A DNA stretch of 64,000 nucleotides from an uncultured Bacilli bacterium. GTDB taxonomy: Bacteria; Bacillota_I; Bacilli_A; RF39; UBA660. Position numbers and translations under genes: made by a program. The stretch spans positions 70,924 to 134,923 of the forward strand of contig CAKOLB010000002.1 in the NCBI GenBank assembly GCA_934096125.1, written 5' to 3'. Position 1 is the stretch's first letter. Each line of letters begins with the position of its first letter. Of the stretch, positions 17,850 through 26,794 are shown piece by piece. The notes beneath the pieces were generated by a model. The model was not told the DNA's origin, made no database searches, and was given only the letters and a program-made list of their open reading frames with translations.

Positions 17850-18338
17850 TCACAACATTAAATCTTTAGCATTTTGCGTATATAGAGTTTTATCTTCTAG
17901 GGAAAACTTTTTAACATAGGCAGGAACTAAAGGAATTAAAAATTCTTTTTCACCACTTACCTTAACGATATTACTAGCAGCCCCTTGCAAGACTTCCTTG
18001 ATAACTCCTATATTTTTTTGATTATCTACCACTTTAGCCCCAGGTAAATCACTAAGCAAATACTCATCACTTTTTAAGTTTAAATCTGAGCGAGCAATAT
18101 AGATATTATAGCCAACATACTCTAACACATCATTAATATTATCTTTATTATCAATCTTAAGAAGAATATTATTTTTGTGATAACGAACAGCACTTACCTC
18201 GTGCAAAATATTATTAATAAGCACTTTATTTTTAGGTCTATATGCTTTATCACATTTATCAAAGTTACTTACAACTTTTAACTCTCCTTTAATTCCAAAA
18301 GTGGTTACTATTTTGCCAATACATATCATCTCATTCAT
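17850..18338 (-). CDS. rimM: 16S rRNA processing protein RimM
   Basis: A 162-residue protein starting MICIGKIVTTFGIKGELKV, the RimM N-terminal beta barrel, followed by a PRC-barrel domain (EYLLSDLPGAKVVDNQKNIG, then FLIPLVPAYVKKF). RimM helps assemble the 30S subunit head by binding S19. The ATG overlaps the TGA stop of the upstream methyltransferase. Confidence 0.93.
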   Translation of the reverse strand: MNEMICIGKIVTTFGIKGELKVVSNFDKCDKAYRPKNKVLINNILHEVSAVRYHKNNILLKIDNKDNINDVLEYVGYNIYIARSDLNLKSDEYLLSDLPGAKVVDNQKNIGVIKEVLQGAASNIVKVSGEKEFLIPLVPAYVKKFSLEDKTLYTQNAKDLML

Positions 18339-19039
18339 TTATTTACCTCATACATTAAAATGCTCGCTGCAACTCCAGCATTTAAACTTTCACAATTTTC
18401 ATTTATTTTAATATTTACAAACTCATCACATAAACTCTTTGTGCTTTCTTTAAGCCCTTTTCCTTCATTACCAATTACTAAAGCTATTTTTTCTTTTTTA
18501 TATTTTTGAATGTTTTCCCCACTATCCACATTAGTGCCAATGATTTTATATCCATCATCTTTTAACTTGGGCAAAACATCTTGTAAATTTTGCCGTTTTA
18601 CATTTACTTTAAAAATCATACCTTCTGTACTTCTTATAACTTTGGGGTTATATAAATCAGCAGAGTCATCACTTAAAATAATATTTGGCATGTTAAAGGC
18701 AACAGCACTTCGAATAATTGTTCCAAGATTACCTGGGTCCTGAATGTTATCAAGGACTAAGATATTGCCAGTTAAAGTCTTCTCTGGCAAAAATGAAACA
18801 ACTGCAGCTTTATTACAACCAGATTTTTGAGTACTAATTTTTTTCAAGATTTCTTTGGTAACAATAAAGTCATCACTCGCATCAAGCCCAATTGTTTGAA
18901 GCTTTAACCCTGCATTTCTTGCCTCGGTGATTAAATGGTCTCCTTCGATTAAAAAGACTTTTTCCTCATCCCGAAACTTTTTGTCCTGTAAATGTACCCA
19001 ATATTTGACATGTTCATTTTGTAAACTTGTTATATTCAT
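18335..19039 (-). CDS. TrmH-family (SpoU) RNA 2'-O-ribose methyltransferase
   Basis: A 234-residue SPOUT protein with the three family motifs: LDNIQDPGNLGTIIRSAVAF, then ALVIGNEGKGL, then the C-terminal INENCESLNAGVAASILMYE, which build the SAM-binding knot. The N-terminal part (about 1-85) is a substrate-binding domain like that of YsgA or RlmB. The RNA target, 23S rRNA or tRNA, cannot be assigned. Both ends sit in ATGA overlaps. Confidence 0.9.
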   Translation of the reverse strand: MNITSLQNEHVKYWVHLQDKKFRDEEKVFLIEGDHLITEARNAGLKLQTIGLDASDDFIVTKEILKKISTQKSGCNKAAVVSFLPEKTLTGNILVLDNIQDPGNLGTIIRSAVAFNMPNIILSDDSADLYNPKVIRSTEGMIFKVNVKRQNLQDVLPKLKDDGYKIIGTNVDSGENIQKYKKEKIALVIGNEGKGLKESTKSLCDEFVNIKINENCESLNAGVAASILMYEVNK

Positions 19040-19671
19040 TCTTTCAACGCCTTTCGTGCTTCTTTATAGTTTGGATATGCTAGAGAAACTAAATGCCAAA
19101 ATCTCTTACTGTGGTTACCTTCAAAAAAGTGACACAATTCATGAATAATAACGTAATCTAATAGGCTTACATCTTTTTTTAAAAGCTCCGTATTTAACTT
19201 TATCCATTTTTTACTAGGACTACACACGCCCCATCTCGTGGACATTTTTTGATATTTAACTGTAAACTCTGGTAAATTTTGAAAACATTTCTTAGCAATG
19301 GCTACTTCTGCTTCAAAAATCCGGCGCACTTCACTTTGATAAAACTCATCTAAAAGTTTCAAGCTTGGAGTTATAACAATATTATCCGTAAACTCAATAC
19401 TTTCCTTATCTTTATCTATCTTAATATAATATTTTTTACCCAAGTATAAAAAAAACTCACTATTTTTATTTTTCAAACAAACTTTATCATACATCTTTAT
19501 AATGGATGCTTCATTTTCTTCTATAAGCTTTAAAATATTTTTACTACTTATATAAATTGGACAAGTTACATAAAGTTTTAAATCTTCTTTAACTCGAAAA
19601 TAGATATTTTTATTATTCTTTCTTTTAACTATAACTTCAATTTCCAAACCATTACTTGTTTTGTACGTCAT
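19036..19671 (-). CDS. YgjP-like metallopeptidase-fold protein
   Basis: A 211-residue protein of the YgjP (DUF45) family. The zinc motif HELCHFFEGNHSKRFW near 165-180 gives the His-Glu-x-x-His pair plus the distal ligand region, and KYQKMSTRWGVCSPSKKWIKLN is typical. E. coli YgjP has been reported as a UTP pyrophosphatase, so peptidase activity should not be assumed. The 5' end overlaps mscL by 20 bases. Confidence 0.85.
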   Translation of the reverse strand: MTYKTSNGLEIEVIVKRKNNKNIYFRVKEDLKLYVTCPIYISSKNILKLIEENEASIIKMYDKVCLKNKNSEFFLYLGKKYYIKIDKDKESIEFTDNIVITPSLKLLDEFYQSEVRRIFEAEVAIAKKCFQNLPEFTVKYQKMSTRWGVCSPSKKWIKLNTELLKKDVSLLDYVIIHELCHFFEGNHSKRFWHLVSLAYPNYKEARKALKE

Positions 19672-20029
19672 TTTTAAGTATATTCCTTATCTCTTCTAGC
19701 ACTTTAAGTTCATCTTTTTCTTCTTTAGTTTTCTCTTCCTTTTTAGGCATTATTTTATTTAAAGTTTTAACTATTAAAAATAAACAAAAAGCTACGATTA
19801 AAAAGTCAATAACACTTTGAATGAAAGCTCCATACATTATTTTAGTTTCTTTAAATGTAATGGAAAGATTAGAAAAGTTTACTCCCCCCATAATAAGGCC
19901 TAAAATTGGGGTAAAAATGTTATTTACAAGACTAGTTACAATAGATGAAAAAGCTCCTCCGACGATTACTCCGACTGCTAAATCAAGGACATTACCCCGA
20001 GCAATAAATTTTTTAAATTCTTTAAGCAT
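19652..20029 (-). CDS. mscL: Large-conductance mechanosensitive channel
   Basis: The preferred start MLKEFKKFIARGNVLDLAVGV gives about 125 residues. The first membrane helix with VLDLAVGVIVGGAFSSIVTSLVNN lines the pore; the periplasmic loop and second helix (IQSVIDFLIVAFCLFLIVKTLN) follow, then a charged C-terminal helix. MscL opens under high membrane tension to release solutes during osmotic downshock. Confidence 0.95.
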   Translation of the reverse strand: MLKEFKKFIARGNVLDLAVGVIVGGAFSSIVTSLVNNIFTPILGLIMGGVNFSNLSITFKETKIMYGAFIQSVIDFLIVAFCLFLIVKTLNKIMPKKEEKTKEEKDELKVLEEIRNILKNDVQNK

Positions 20030-20105
20030 ATCAATCACTTCCGTATTTATTTTATCATTTATTATAGGAAAAAACTAGTAATTTTGGTTATAAAAAAAGA
20101 GCTTT

Positions 20106-20594
20106 CTATCTTTGAATAAGAAGAAAGTTTAGGAAGAATAGATAAGCAGAACCAACCGTGAGAGGGATTTTATATTTAGTACACTCTTTAATAGCTATAG
20201 TTTTATCAGCCCATGATACAAGCCATGACTCTTTATATTTGGGAAGAATATTTCCCGCTGGGAACATATGAGAGTTAATGATATTTTCTTGTTTTTTGGT
20301 AAGTTTAAAATGTTTCCGAGCATTTTCCAAAGATTTCTTCGGATGATTTACAAAGCTATTGTGGGGAACTTCAGAATTTTTAAAAAAATCATGTAAAAGT
20401 GCTGCTCTTGTTGTTTCAGCACATGACTTAATCCCTAGTTTTTGACAAGTTGCAAAGGTCAGTTTGGCAACACTTAAGCTATGGTCAAGTCTTGATATAC
20501 CATGATGCATTTCATATTTCAAAGAAATAAATTCTTCATTTTTTAATATATCACTAATTATTTTATTAAATTCCATTTCATTATTAATTGTCAT
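20106..20594 (-). CDS. HD-superfamily phosphohydrolase-like protein
   Basis: A 162-residue protein with an HD-domain pattern: the first His in RLDHSLSVAKLT near 35, then the paired His-Asp in AALLHDFFKN near 68, and later HP and SHMFP histidines. HD proteins are metal-dependent phosphatases or phosphodiesterases acting on nucleotides. A GGTGATG ribosome site precedes the ATG. Substrate unknown. Confidence 0.82.
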   Translation of the reverse strand: MTINNEMEFNKIISDILKNEEFISLKYEMHHGISRLDHSLSVAKLTFATCQKLGIKSCAETTRAALLHDFFKNSEVPHNSFVNHPKKSLENARKHFKLTKKQENIINSHMFPAGNILPKYKESWLVSWADKTIAIKECTKYKIPLTVGSAYLFFLNFLLIQR

Positions 20595-20659
20595 TTTTCA
20601 TCACCACTACATTATATCATAACTTTTAAAAATGGTTTCATTATTCTTAAATATTTTAC

Positions 20660-21163
20660 TTAAAATTTACTTTTATCATCTAAAATTTTTAATATTTTTT
20701 TCTGATTACTGTTTATCTCTTTCATCTGTTCATGTAAGACTTCCAAAATTAACTCACTTTTTAAATCGGTTTTGTAATCATTTAAACTTCGCATGGAGTC
20801 TTTTTTAGCTGCTCTATTTTGACTCATCATAATGATTGGAGCTTGAAGAGCGGCAATACATGATAAAATTAGGTTAAGTAAAATAAAAGGATATGGGTCA
20901 ACTTTTAAAATCAAAAGGTAATTAACAACCATCCAAAATATTAAAAAAAGGCAAAAAACCATGATAAAACCCCAAGAACCGGCAAGTTCAGTGACTTTAT
21001 CAGCCATTTTATCACCAAATGTTCTCTTCTCATCTTCTTGTTTATCAGAGTCTATAGCGATGGGACTATCGATAAGCATCTCCATAAGCTCACTTTCATC
21101 TGTTATATTTAACTCTTGATTTAAAAGTTTACGAACTATCTCTTTTTTTATCTCATTTTTCAT
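20660..21163 (-). CDS. DUF1003 family membrane protein
   Basis: The start at 21163 (MKNEIKKEIV) follows GGAGG and overlaps the TGA stop of the upstream gene by four bases. The roughly 167-residue protein has an N-terminal soluble region, then KMADKVTELAGSWGFIMVFCLFL and two membrane helices separated by a short loop (ILKVDPYPFILLNLILSCIAALQAPIIMMSQNRAAKKD), the DUF1003 core. Its C-terminal helix is charged. No biochemical role is established for the family. Confidence 0.88.
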   Translation of the reverse strand: MKNEIKKEIVRKLLNQELNITDESELMEMLIDSPIAIDSDKQEDEKRTFGDKMADKVTELAGSWGFIMVFCLFLIFWMVVNYLLILKVDPYPFILLNLILSCIAALQAPIIMMSQNRAAKKDSMRSLNDYKTDLKSELILEVLHEQMKEINSNQKKILKILDDKSKF

Positions 21164-21792
21164 TTGTTTAACCTCCATCTGTAATGGCCCTCTATTTTCT
21201 CACGAAATAGACCATCATCTTCATAATTATTTTTCCCATCGTGATGCAATATATAGTAAATACCATCTTTATTTTTCTTAGTACTTATAATTGCTATATC
21301 ATTTTTATATACAATTATATCCCCTGGATAAAAATCTTTATCTTTACTTAAGCTTTCTACATTTCTTTTTAAGTAAGTATCAATTAAATATATTTTTCGA
21401 AAACTGCTATCATTTACTTTAACGTTACCGTACTTATCAGGACTTGTTTTTATATCTTCCTCAAGCAGTTTCTTAAAGTCATACCCAGCATTTTGCAAAG
21501 AATACCACAAGATATCACTAGAAACATAATATGGACCAGATGGATATCCTCCGTCATAATATTCATCTTTATATTTAGGCATAAGAGAAATAAACTTTAT
21601 AGCTCCATCAAGGATATCTTGATAATCAGTTATACCATCTTTGTCGTAGTCTACTTTATCTATAACACTATCAGTACTCGTATCTTTGGAAAATAACCGC
21701 TCAAACTTACCATTATGATGTAATGAGATAACTGCCAGTAATATAATAAGAAACAACACAATTAAATGACCAAACTGCAAAAACAACTTCAT
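21160..21792 (-). CDS. DUF1287-like secreted or membrane-anchored protein with EF-hand-like loop
   Basis: Start at 21792 (MKLFLQFGHLIV). An N-terminal membrane segment (about 6-24) precedes a calcium-loop-like sequence DYDKDGITDYQD near 50. The rest, including GPYYVSSDILWYSLQNAGYDF, YLKRNVES, DFYPGDIIVY and a late HHDGKNN, follows the DUF1287 pattern, a NlpC/P60-like fold with Cys replaced in some members. About 210 residues. A wall-related hydrolase is possible but not shown. Confidence 0.7.
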   Translation of the reverse strand: MKLFLQFGHLIVLFLIILLAVISLHHNGKFERLFSKDTSTDSVIDKVDYDKDGITDYQDILDGAIKFISLMPKYKDEYYDGGYPSGPYYVSSDILWYSLQNAGYDFKKLLEEDIKTSPDKYGNVKVNDSSFRKIYLIDTYLKRNVESLSKDKDFYPGDIIVYKNDIAIISTKKNKDGIYYILHHDGKNNYEDDGLFREKIEGHYRWRLNK

Positions 21793-21846
21793 TTTAATCA
21801 CTACTCCATATTCTCAATTGTATCATATATCTAAATATTTGGACAT

Positions 21847-21871
21847 AAAAAAATTCTCGAAAGAGAATTTT
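21847..21871 (-). terminator. Hairpin terminator after the prepilin gene
   Basis: A perfect AATTCTC/GAGAATT stem with a GAAA-type loop is followed on the minus strand by seven T residues. Confidence 0.8.
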
Positions 21872-21876
21872 AAGGA

Positions 21877-22389
21877 TTAAGAGGCTGCAGGTGCTGCACA
21901 ACTGTCTGTTATATTATTCGAACCATCAGTTACATCATCAGTTGCTACATCTTTTCCATTACCAGCATTTTTAACATTTAATTTACCATTAGTCATGCTA
22001 ATTTTATATGTATAAATATTACCAGATTTTGTAACAGTTACACATCCTACATAATCAGTTTTGGCTTTAAAGAAACCACCAGTAATTAAATCACCAATTT
22101 TAACATTTGTTGTTCCACCGTTATCAACTGGCAAAGTTTTAGCATCAGAATCACCGCTCAATGAATTATTAGTAAAATATGTTTGAGCAGCTTCAATTGC
22201 AGAGTTAGCTTCTAGAGCAAATACTTGTTTACGAGCTTCTGCCATTCTTGGAAGAACTGCTGTTGCAGCGATTAACATAACGATTGATAAAACTACGATA
22301 ACTGCTAAGAGTTCAATTAATGTAAACCCATTCTTTCTTAATGCTTTTTTATTATTATCTTTTTTTTCTATATCTTTATTCATTTTCAT
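21877..22389 (-). CDS. Type IV pilin-like protein with prepilin N-methylation signal
   Basis: A 170-residue protein with a basic leader and the prepilin peptidase site KNGFTLIELLAVIVVLSIVMLIAATAV at about 19-45; cleavage would follow the Gly before FTLIEL, and Glu at +5 is present. The C-terminal half is Asn/Thr/Gly-rich with two cysteines, one in DYVGCVTV and one in TDSCAAPAAS. No pilus or type II secretion genes are in the window, so the assembly machinery must lie elsewhere. A terminator follows at 21847-21871. Confidence 0.85.
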   Translation of the reverse strand: MKMNKDIEKKDNNKKALRKNGFTLIELLAVIVVLSIVMLIAATAVLPRMAEARKQVFALEANSAIEAAQTYFTNNSLSGDSDAKTLPVDNGGTTNVKIGDLITGGFFKAKTDYVGCVTVTKSGNIYTYKISMTNGKLNVKNAGNGKDVATDDVTDGSNNITDSCAAPAAS

Positions 22390-22464
22390 AACACCCTTTC
22401 CTATGCTTCAATAATACTATAATTGCGAGCATTAGTCAATGACTTTATTTGCCGGTTGTTGCTT

Positions 22465-23326
22465 CTAACTTATCCTAATAGGGTCATCTTTTTGCCCCGT
22501 ACCTGATGAATATATTGTTGATGCAAAACATACATAATTATCGGGGGTTGGTCCAGAATACCTATATGAGTCATCGCCTGCTTTTAAGGTAAGTGATGCA
22601 TCATGATGATATAAACTTACTGCCTGACCGTACTTATTACTTAAAGTTGTAAAGCATGTTGCAAGGTTACTCCCGCTTGTGCATCCACTTGTTGCTATTG
22701 TATATTGTGAGTCTTTGCCTATTTGCAAAATACCACTGAAACTTTTACCGGCATTACTTATTTAATCACTATCTAAATTAACAAGTGTTACTTGCACCTT
22801 CCATGTATCTGTTTTACTTGGAGAAGCTGAGATTTCATAGCTTGATTGTGCCTGTATAAGTTGTTATATCAAAGCCACTTACTCCACCAGACGTGACATA
22901 ATTCATGCCATCTAGTTCTGTTACTATCGTCCCATTTGGGTCTGTTAAAGTAAGTAGGATTTCAGCAGAATTGCTACTTGTTGAGTATATGAATGGGTTA
23001 TTTGTAATATTGAAATATACATAGTAATGCTCGGTTGCTTTGTTGGTGGCATTATTAGCTGTAAGCATGGCTGTTGCTGTTGTACTTTCCGAAACATTTC
23101 CTTTCCCACTTGCAAATGATGTTTGGTCTTCTGTTAGGGCGATAGATGAACCCATACTAAAAGATAAGTTATCAGTTGGGGATGTTTGCACCCGTACAGA
23201 GCTATTTGACGTAGCACTACCTTGCGCTACAAAGTAAGCATATGTTGCCACAATAAATAAAGTAAGTATTAGAACTATTGTTATAGGTAGTATAACTTTT
23301 TTTGATTTCGTAAGTAATTTTCCCAT
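22465..23326 (-). pseudogene. Frameshifted ATYAYF-type surface protein gene
   Basis: From the ATG at 23326 the first frame reads a signal ending in VATYAYFVA and a domain up to GFDITTYTGTIK, then stops near 22835. The reading continues in another frame as AQSSYEISASPSKTDTWKVQ and VTLVNLDSD, meets an in-frame TAA near 22762, and goes on through SNAGKSFSGILQIGKDSQ to the C-terminal part with SLYHHDAS, SYRYSGPTPDNYVCFAS and KDDPIRIS. The fragment at 49358-49631 has IADYYEISASPNKTDTWK in one frame, which supports one original gene. A frameshift plus a stop means it is broken, unless the sequence has errors. Confidence 0.75.
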
Positions 23327-23411
23327 TCTTTTTCATTATAAACAATATAAAAAAGAATTTATGTTAGCTATATACTCACATAATTATTGATAGCAAAATA
23401 TTACAATTATT

Positions 23412-23671
23412 ATGGTGAAAGAGATGATGCAGATAGAATATGATAACGATATTTATAATACTATTCGAAAAAATATCGCATAATAAGAAATATCACATCT
23501 GCAGAGCTGGCAGAAATGGTTGATTTATCCCATGATTTTATCAGGCAAATTCAAAGTGATAAAATAGCTAGCAATTTCTCAGTTGAAACTTTTTATAGAA
23601 TAGCTAAAGCTTTAGATGTTTCACTAGATGATTTAATTCAAAAAAATATTTGGCTACTTAAAGATATCTAA
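23412..23671 (+). pseudogene. XRE-family helix-turn-helix regulator with frameshift
   Basis: The ATG at 23412 gives VKEMMQIEYDNDIYNTIRKNIA and then a stop; one base away the frame continues IIRNITSAELAEMVDLSHDF, IRQIQSDKIASNFSVETFYR and IAKALDVSLDDLIQKNI to the TAA at 23671. Together this is a complete one-domain Cro/CI-type DNA-binding protein of about 85 residues. A single-base loss at the A-run near 23467 would explain the break. It ends inside the 3' end of the convergent ylbE-like gene. Confidence 0.7.
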
Positions 23672-23875
23672 AATGTTACTAACAAGGTCAATGTTATCGA
23701 TAACCTTCTCTATTTTGTCACTAGTCCTTTCTTTATATTTACTTTTCATTTCTTTAACAAACATTTCATAATTCATCTCTCCTCGGTTTAAATATTTTAT
23801 ATACTGGGAGTTTTCCTTTAGAAGTTCGTAGCTTTTAGGGTCGTTTTTAAATGCTATGATATCTTTAGTAGTCAT
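23654..23875 (-). CDS. ylbE: YlbE-like protein
   Basis: A 73-residue protein whose second half, MFVKEMKSKYKERTSDKIEK then VIDNIDLVSNILDIF, follows the YlbE family pattern (acidic helix, K-x-K-T-x-D-x-V-E-K, then a methionine or leucine-rich end). The start overlaps the stop of the ylbD-like gene as TAATG. The same ylbD-ylbE order is found in B. subtilis. No molecular role is known. Confidence 0.65.
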   Translation of the reverse strand: MTTKDIIAFKNDPKSYELLKENSQYIKYLNRGEMNYEMFVKEMKSKYKERTSDKIEKVIDNIDLVSNILDIFK

Positions 23876-24237
23876 TAGTCTTCAAAAAATTTATTTAAAG
23901 GTCTTGGACTTACTGGACCTTTATTTAGAGAGTTTATCGCATTTATTGGACTTTCTTTTTTGGTTAAATCTTGCATAAAGTCAATAGCTTTTTGGGCTGT
24001 ATTAACGTGATTTTTAATCGAGTTAACATCCACATTTTTAACCATATTAGTTATTTTATTAATGCTGTCAAAAGCACTTTCTCTATTTCCTAAAACGTAT
24101 TTATTCCAAACATCACTATTTTCTCCATATAAATCATATATTTCATAAAATTTTTGCCAAGACATCTCGCCACTTTTCACATAAGAGATAAGTTCAGGTT
24201 TTGTTTTAATAAATTTTTTAAATTCTTCATGTTTCAT
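23875..24237 (-). CDS. ylbD: YlbD-like putative spore coat protein
   Basis: Start at 24237 (MKHEEFKKFIKTKPELISYV) behind GGTGAT. The 120-residue protein shows the YlbD coat-family opening, KPELISYVKSGEMSWQKFYE then IYDLYGENSDVW, which resembles PKLIQEVRKG...WQELYEEW...VW of Bacillus members. It precedes a ylbE-like gene. A coat role is inferred from family only. Confidence 0.65.
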   Translation of the reverse strand: MKHEEFKKFIKTKPELISYVKSGEMSWQKFYEIYDLYGENSDVWNKYVLGNRESAFDSINKITNMVKNVDVNSIKNHVNTAQKAIDFMQDLTKKESPINAINSLNKGPVSPRPLNKFFED

Positions 24238-24270
24238 GTTTATCACCACTAAAATATTATGTTAGAAATG

Positions 24271-24292
24271 AAAAAAAGTGCATAATTGCACT
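24271..24292 (-). terminator. Hairpin terminator at the end of parC
   Basis: AGTGCA and TGCACT arms around TAAT are followed on the minus strand by a run of T. The hairpin includes the parC stop codon and separates parE-parC from ylbD. Confidence 0.8.
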
Positions 24293-26783
24293 AAATTTTA
24301 AAATCATCAATGAAACTTGCAAAAGATAATTGTTCTTCCCCTTTTTTCTCTTTTCTTTCATCAAGCTTTATTTCTTTTATTTCCTTTTCATCTTTTTTAG
24401 AGAAACTTTGGCCATCTGCATATTTACTAAAGAAATCATATGAGAATTTAACACTACTACCAGTGCTTGATAAATCCATGATAGGAATATCAGCGTTTTT
24501 AAGTTCTTTAGTCTCTTGACCATCTAAATAGATGTTTGTATCTTTAGCATTTGTTAGATAAGCTATAGCAATTTTATAATCTTTAGTTTTCATTTTCTTA
24601 TAAAGCATGCTGCCCTTTTTAGCGCGAGAAGATAAACTTAAATCACTTACTTTAACTCTTTTAACAGTTTGATAATTTGTAAAGATGTTTAAATATTCTT
24701 CATCATATAAACTACTTGCATAAATACATTCATCATCTTTTAAATTAATTCCTTTTACGCCACTTGCCTTTGTTCCTACCACCGGAATTTCACTAGCATC
24801 AAATAATAGATAGAAACCATTTTTAGTGACAATAAGCTCTTTATCATTAGAAAGACTGGCACTAATTAACTCATCATTTTCTTTTAGTTTAATCGCTGTT
24901 AAGGCTTTAGAGTATCTAGTAACTATAAAGTCTTTTAACATAACTTGTTTAACTAAGCCATTTTTAGTACATAAAGTAAGTTTTTGATTTTCGTTATTTA
25001 ATATAATACTGCTAACTATTTTTTCATTTTCTTTCATAGTAATAGTATTACTAATGTGTTTACCTAGCTCTTTCCATTTCGTTTCGGGAATTTTGTAAAT
25101 TGGAACATATAAGTAGTTGCCAAGATTTGTGAAAAGAAGCAGAATATCTTTAGTTGTTGTAAAGTATCTACCTGTTACAAAATCACTAGGTTTAAGAGTT
25201 GTTTCTTCATCTTTTTTATAACTTTTTAAATTAACTCTTTTAACATAACCATCACTTGTTACTACTACTACAACATTTTCTTCAGGGATCATTTCTTTTG
25301 CATCAACTTTAATATCGATAATTTCATCTCTAATTTCAGTTTTTCTTGGAGTAGCATAATTTTTCTTAATTTCTCTAAGTTCGGCTTTCATAACACTTTT
25401 TAATTTATTTTCATCATGCAAAATACTTTCACACTCGGCGATAAGTTCTTTTAGCTTTTCGCATTCTTCTTGAAGGGCTAAAATATCGGTATTAGTTAAG
25501 CGATATAGTTGCAAAGTAACAATTGCTTCTGCTTGTTCTTCAGTAAAGCCAAAAGTTTTAACTAAATTTTCTTTAGCGTTTGCTTTATTTTTACTTTCTC
25601 TTATGACTTTTAATACTTCATCTAAAATGGATATTGCTTTAATTAAACCAAGAGAAATATTATAGTTTTTCGTATAATAAGCAAGGTCAAATTCAGCCTT
25701 TTTAGTTATAACACTTTTTTGATGAGCAATATAAGCATCTAAAATTTCCAAAATGCCTAAAGTTTTAGGAGTTCTATTAACAATTGCTACCATGTTATAG
25801 TTGTAAGATATTTGCATATCGGTATTTTTAAGAAGATATTTTAAAATTAAGTCTTTGTTGGCCCCATTTTTTAAATCAATGGCAACCCGTATTCCCGTCC
25901 TATCAGTTTCATCACGAACTTCAGCGATACCTTCAATTTTCTTTTCAATTCGAATATTTTCAATCTTAGATACCATACTAGCTTTATTTACTTCAAAAGG
26001 AATTTCCGTAATTATTATTTGATCTTTTCCCTTTTCCCGATTAAATTCATACTTTGCTTGAACAATGACTTTACCACGGCCTTTTGTAAAGGCATCAATT
26101 ATCCCATTTTTACCAAAAGTAGTGCCACCAGTTGGAAAATCTGGTCCTTTAACGATTTCTAAAATAGTATCTAAATAACAATTAGGTGAGTCAATTCTTT
26201 TGATGGTAGCATCAATTATTTCTCCAAGATTGTGAGGAGGAATATTGGTTGCATACCCTGCAGATATACCACTACTACCATTAACTAAGAGATTAGGAAA
26301 CTTAGCTGGCAAGACCGTTGGCTCTAAAAAGCGGTCATCGAAGTTTGGAGCCCAAGAAATAGTATTTTTATCAATATCTTTTAAAAGTTCTCCACTAATT
26401 TTGGATAATCTACTCTCAGTATAACGATAGGCAGCAGCACTATCTCCATCCATTGAACCGTTATTACCATGGATATCGATTAAAATATTATTTTGTTTCC
26501 ACCACTGACTCATCCGCACCATAGCATCATAAACAGAAGTATCACCATGAGGGTGGTATTTACCTAAAACATCTCCAACTGTTGCGGCACATTTAACATA
26601 TGGTTTATCAGCGGTATTACCAGTTTTATACATTGCATAAAGAATTCTTCTTTGCACAGGTTTTAAGCCATCGCGAACATCGGGGATAGCTCTATCTTGA
26701 ATTATCTCTTTAGCATAAGCTGCAAACCGAAGCGACATTATCTCTTCTAAAGAATAGTCTTCAATTTTCTTTATTATATCCAT
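24291..26783 (-). CDS. parC: DNA topoisomerase IV subunit A
   Basis: An 830-residue type IIA topoisomerase. The N-terminal winged-helix region reads RAIPDVRDGLKPVQRRILYAMY and KYHPHGDTSVYDAMVRMSQW; the catalytic tyrosine is in AAAYRYTESRLS. The C-terminal half holds the beta-pinwheel repeats. It lacks the GyrA box of gyrase and lies 11 bases after parE, so topoisomerase IV, which unlinks daughter chromosomes, is favoured over gyrase. An AGGAGG site precedes the start. Confidence 0.95.
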   Translation of the reverse strand: MDIIKKIEDYSLEEIMSLRFAAYAKEIIQDRAIPDVRDGLKPVQRRILYAMYKTGNTADKPYVKCAATVGDVLGKYHPHGDTSVYDAMVRMSQWWKQNNILIDIHGNNGSMDGDSAAAYRYTESRLSKISGELLKDIDKNTISWAPNFDDRFLEPTVLPAKFPNLLVNGSSGISAGYATNIPPHNLGEIIDATIKRIDSPNCYLDTILEIVKGPDFPTGGTTFGKNGIIDAFTKGRGKVIVQAKYEFNREKGKDQIIITEIPFEVNKASMVSKIENIRIEKKIEGIAEVRDETDRTGIRVAIDLKNGANKDLILKYLLKNTDMQISYNYNMVAIVNRTPKTLGILEILDAYIAHQKSVITKKAEFDLAYYTKNYNISLGLIKAISILDEVLKVIRESKNKANAKENLVKTFGFTEEQAEAIVTLQLYRLTNTDILALQEECEKLKELIAECESILHDENKLKSVMKAELREIKKNYATPRKTEIRDEIIDIKVDAKEMIPEENVVVVVTSDGYVKRVNLKSYKKDEETTLKPSDFVTGRYFTTTKDILLLFTNLGNYLYVPIYKIPETKWKELGKHISNTITMKENEKIVSSIILNNENQKLTLCTKNGLVKQVMLKDFIVTRYSKALTAIKLKENDELISASLSNDKELIVTKNGFYLLFDASEIPVVGTKASGVKGINLKDDECIYASSLYDEEYLNIFTNYQTVKRVKVSDLSLSSRAKKGSMLYKKMKTKDYKIAIAYLTNAKDTNIYLDGQETKELKNADIPIMDLSSTGSSVKFSYDFFSKYADGQSFSKKDEKEIKEIKLDERKEKKGEEQLSFASFIDDFKI

Positions 26784-26794
26784 TATGTACCTCC

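Noticed and set aside
22465..22728. Separate small secreted protein of 87 residues
   Set aside because: The frame continues upstream as the second half of the broken surface gene, and its apparent ATG-like start is internal to that family sequence.
22850..22870. Programmed ribosomal frameshift in the surface gene
   Set aside because: No slippery heptamer and stem-loop are seen, and a further in-frame stop lies downstream.
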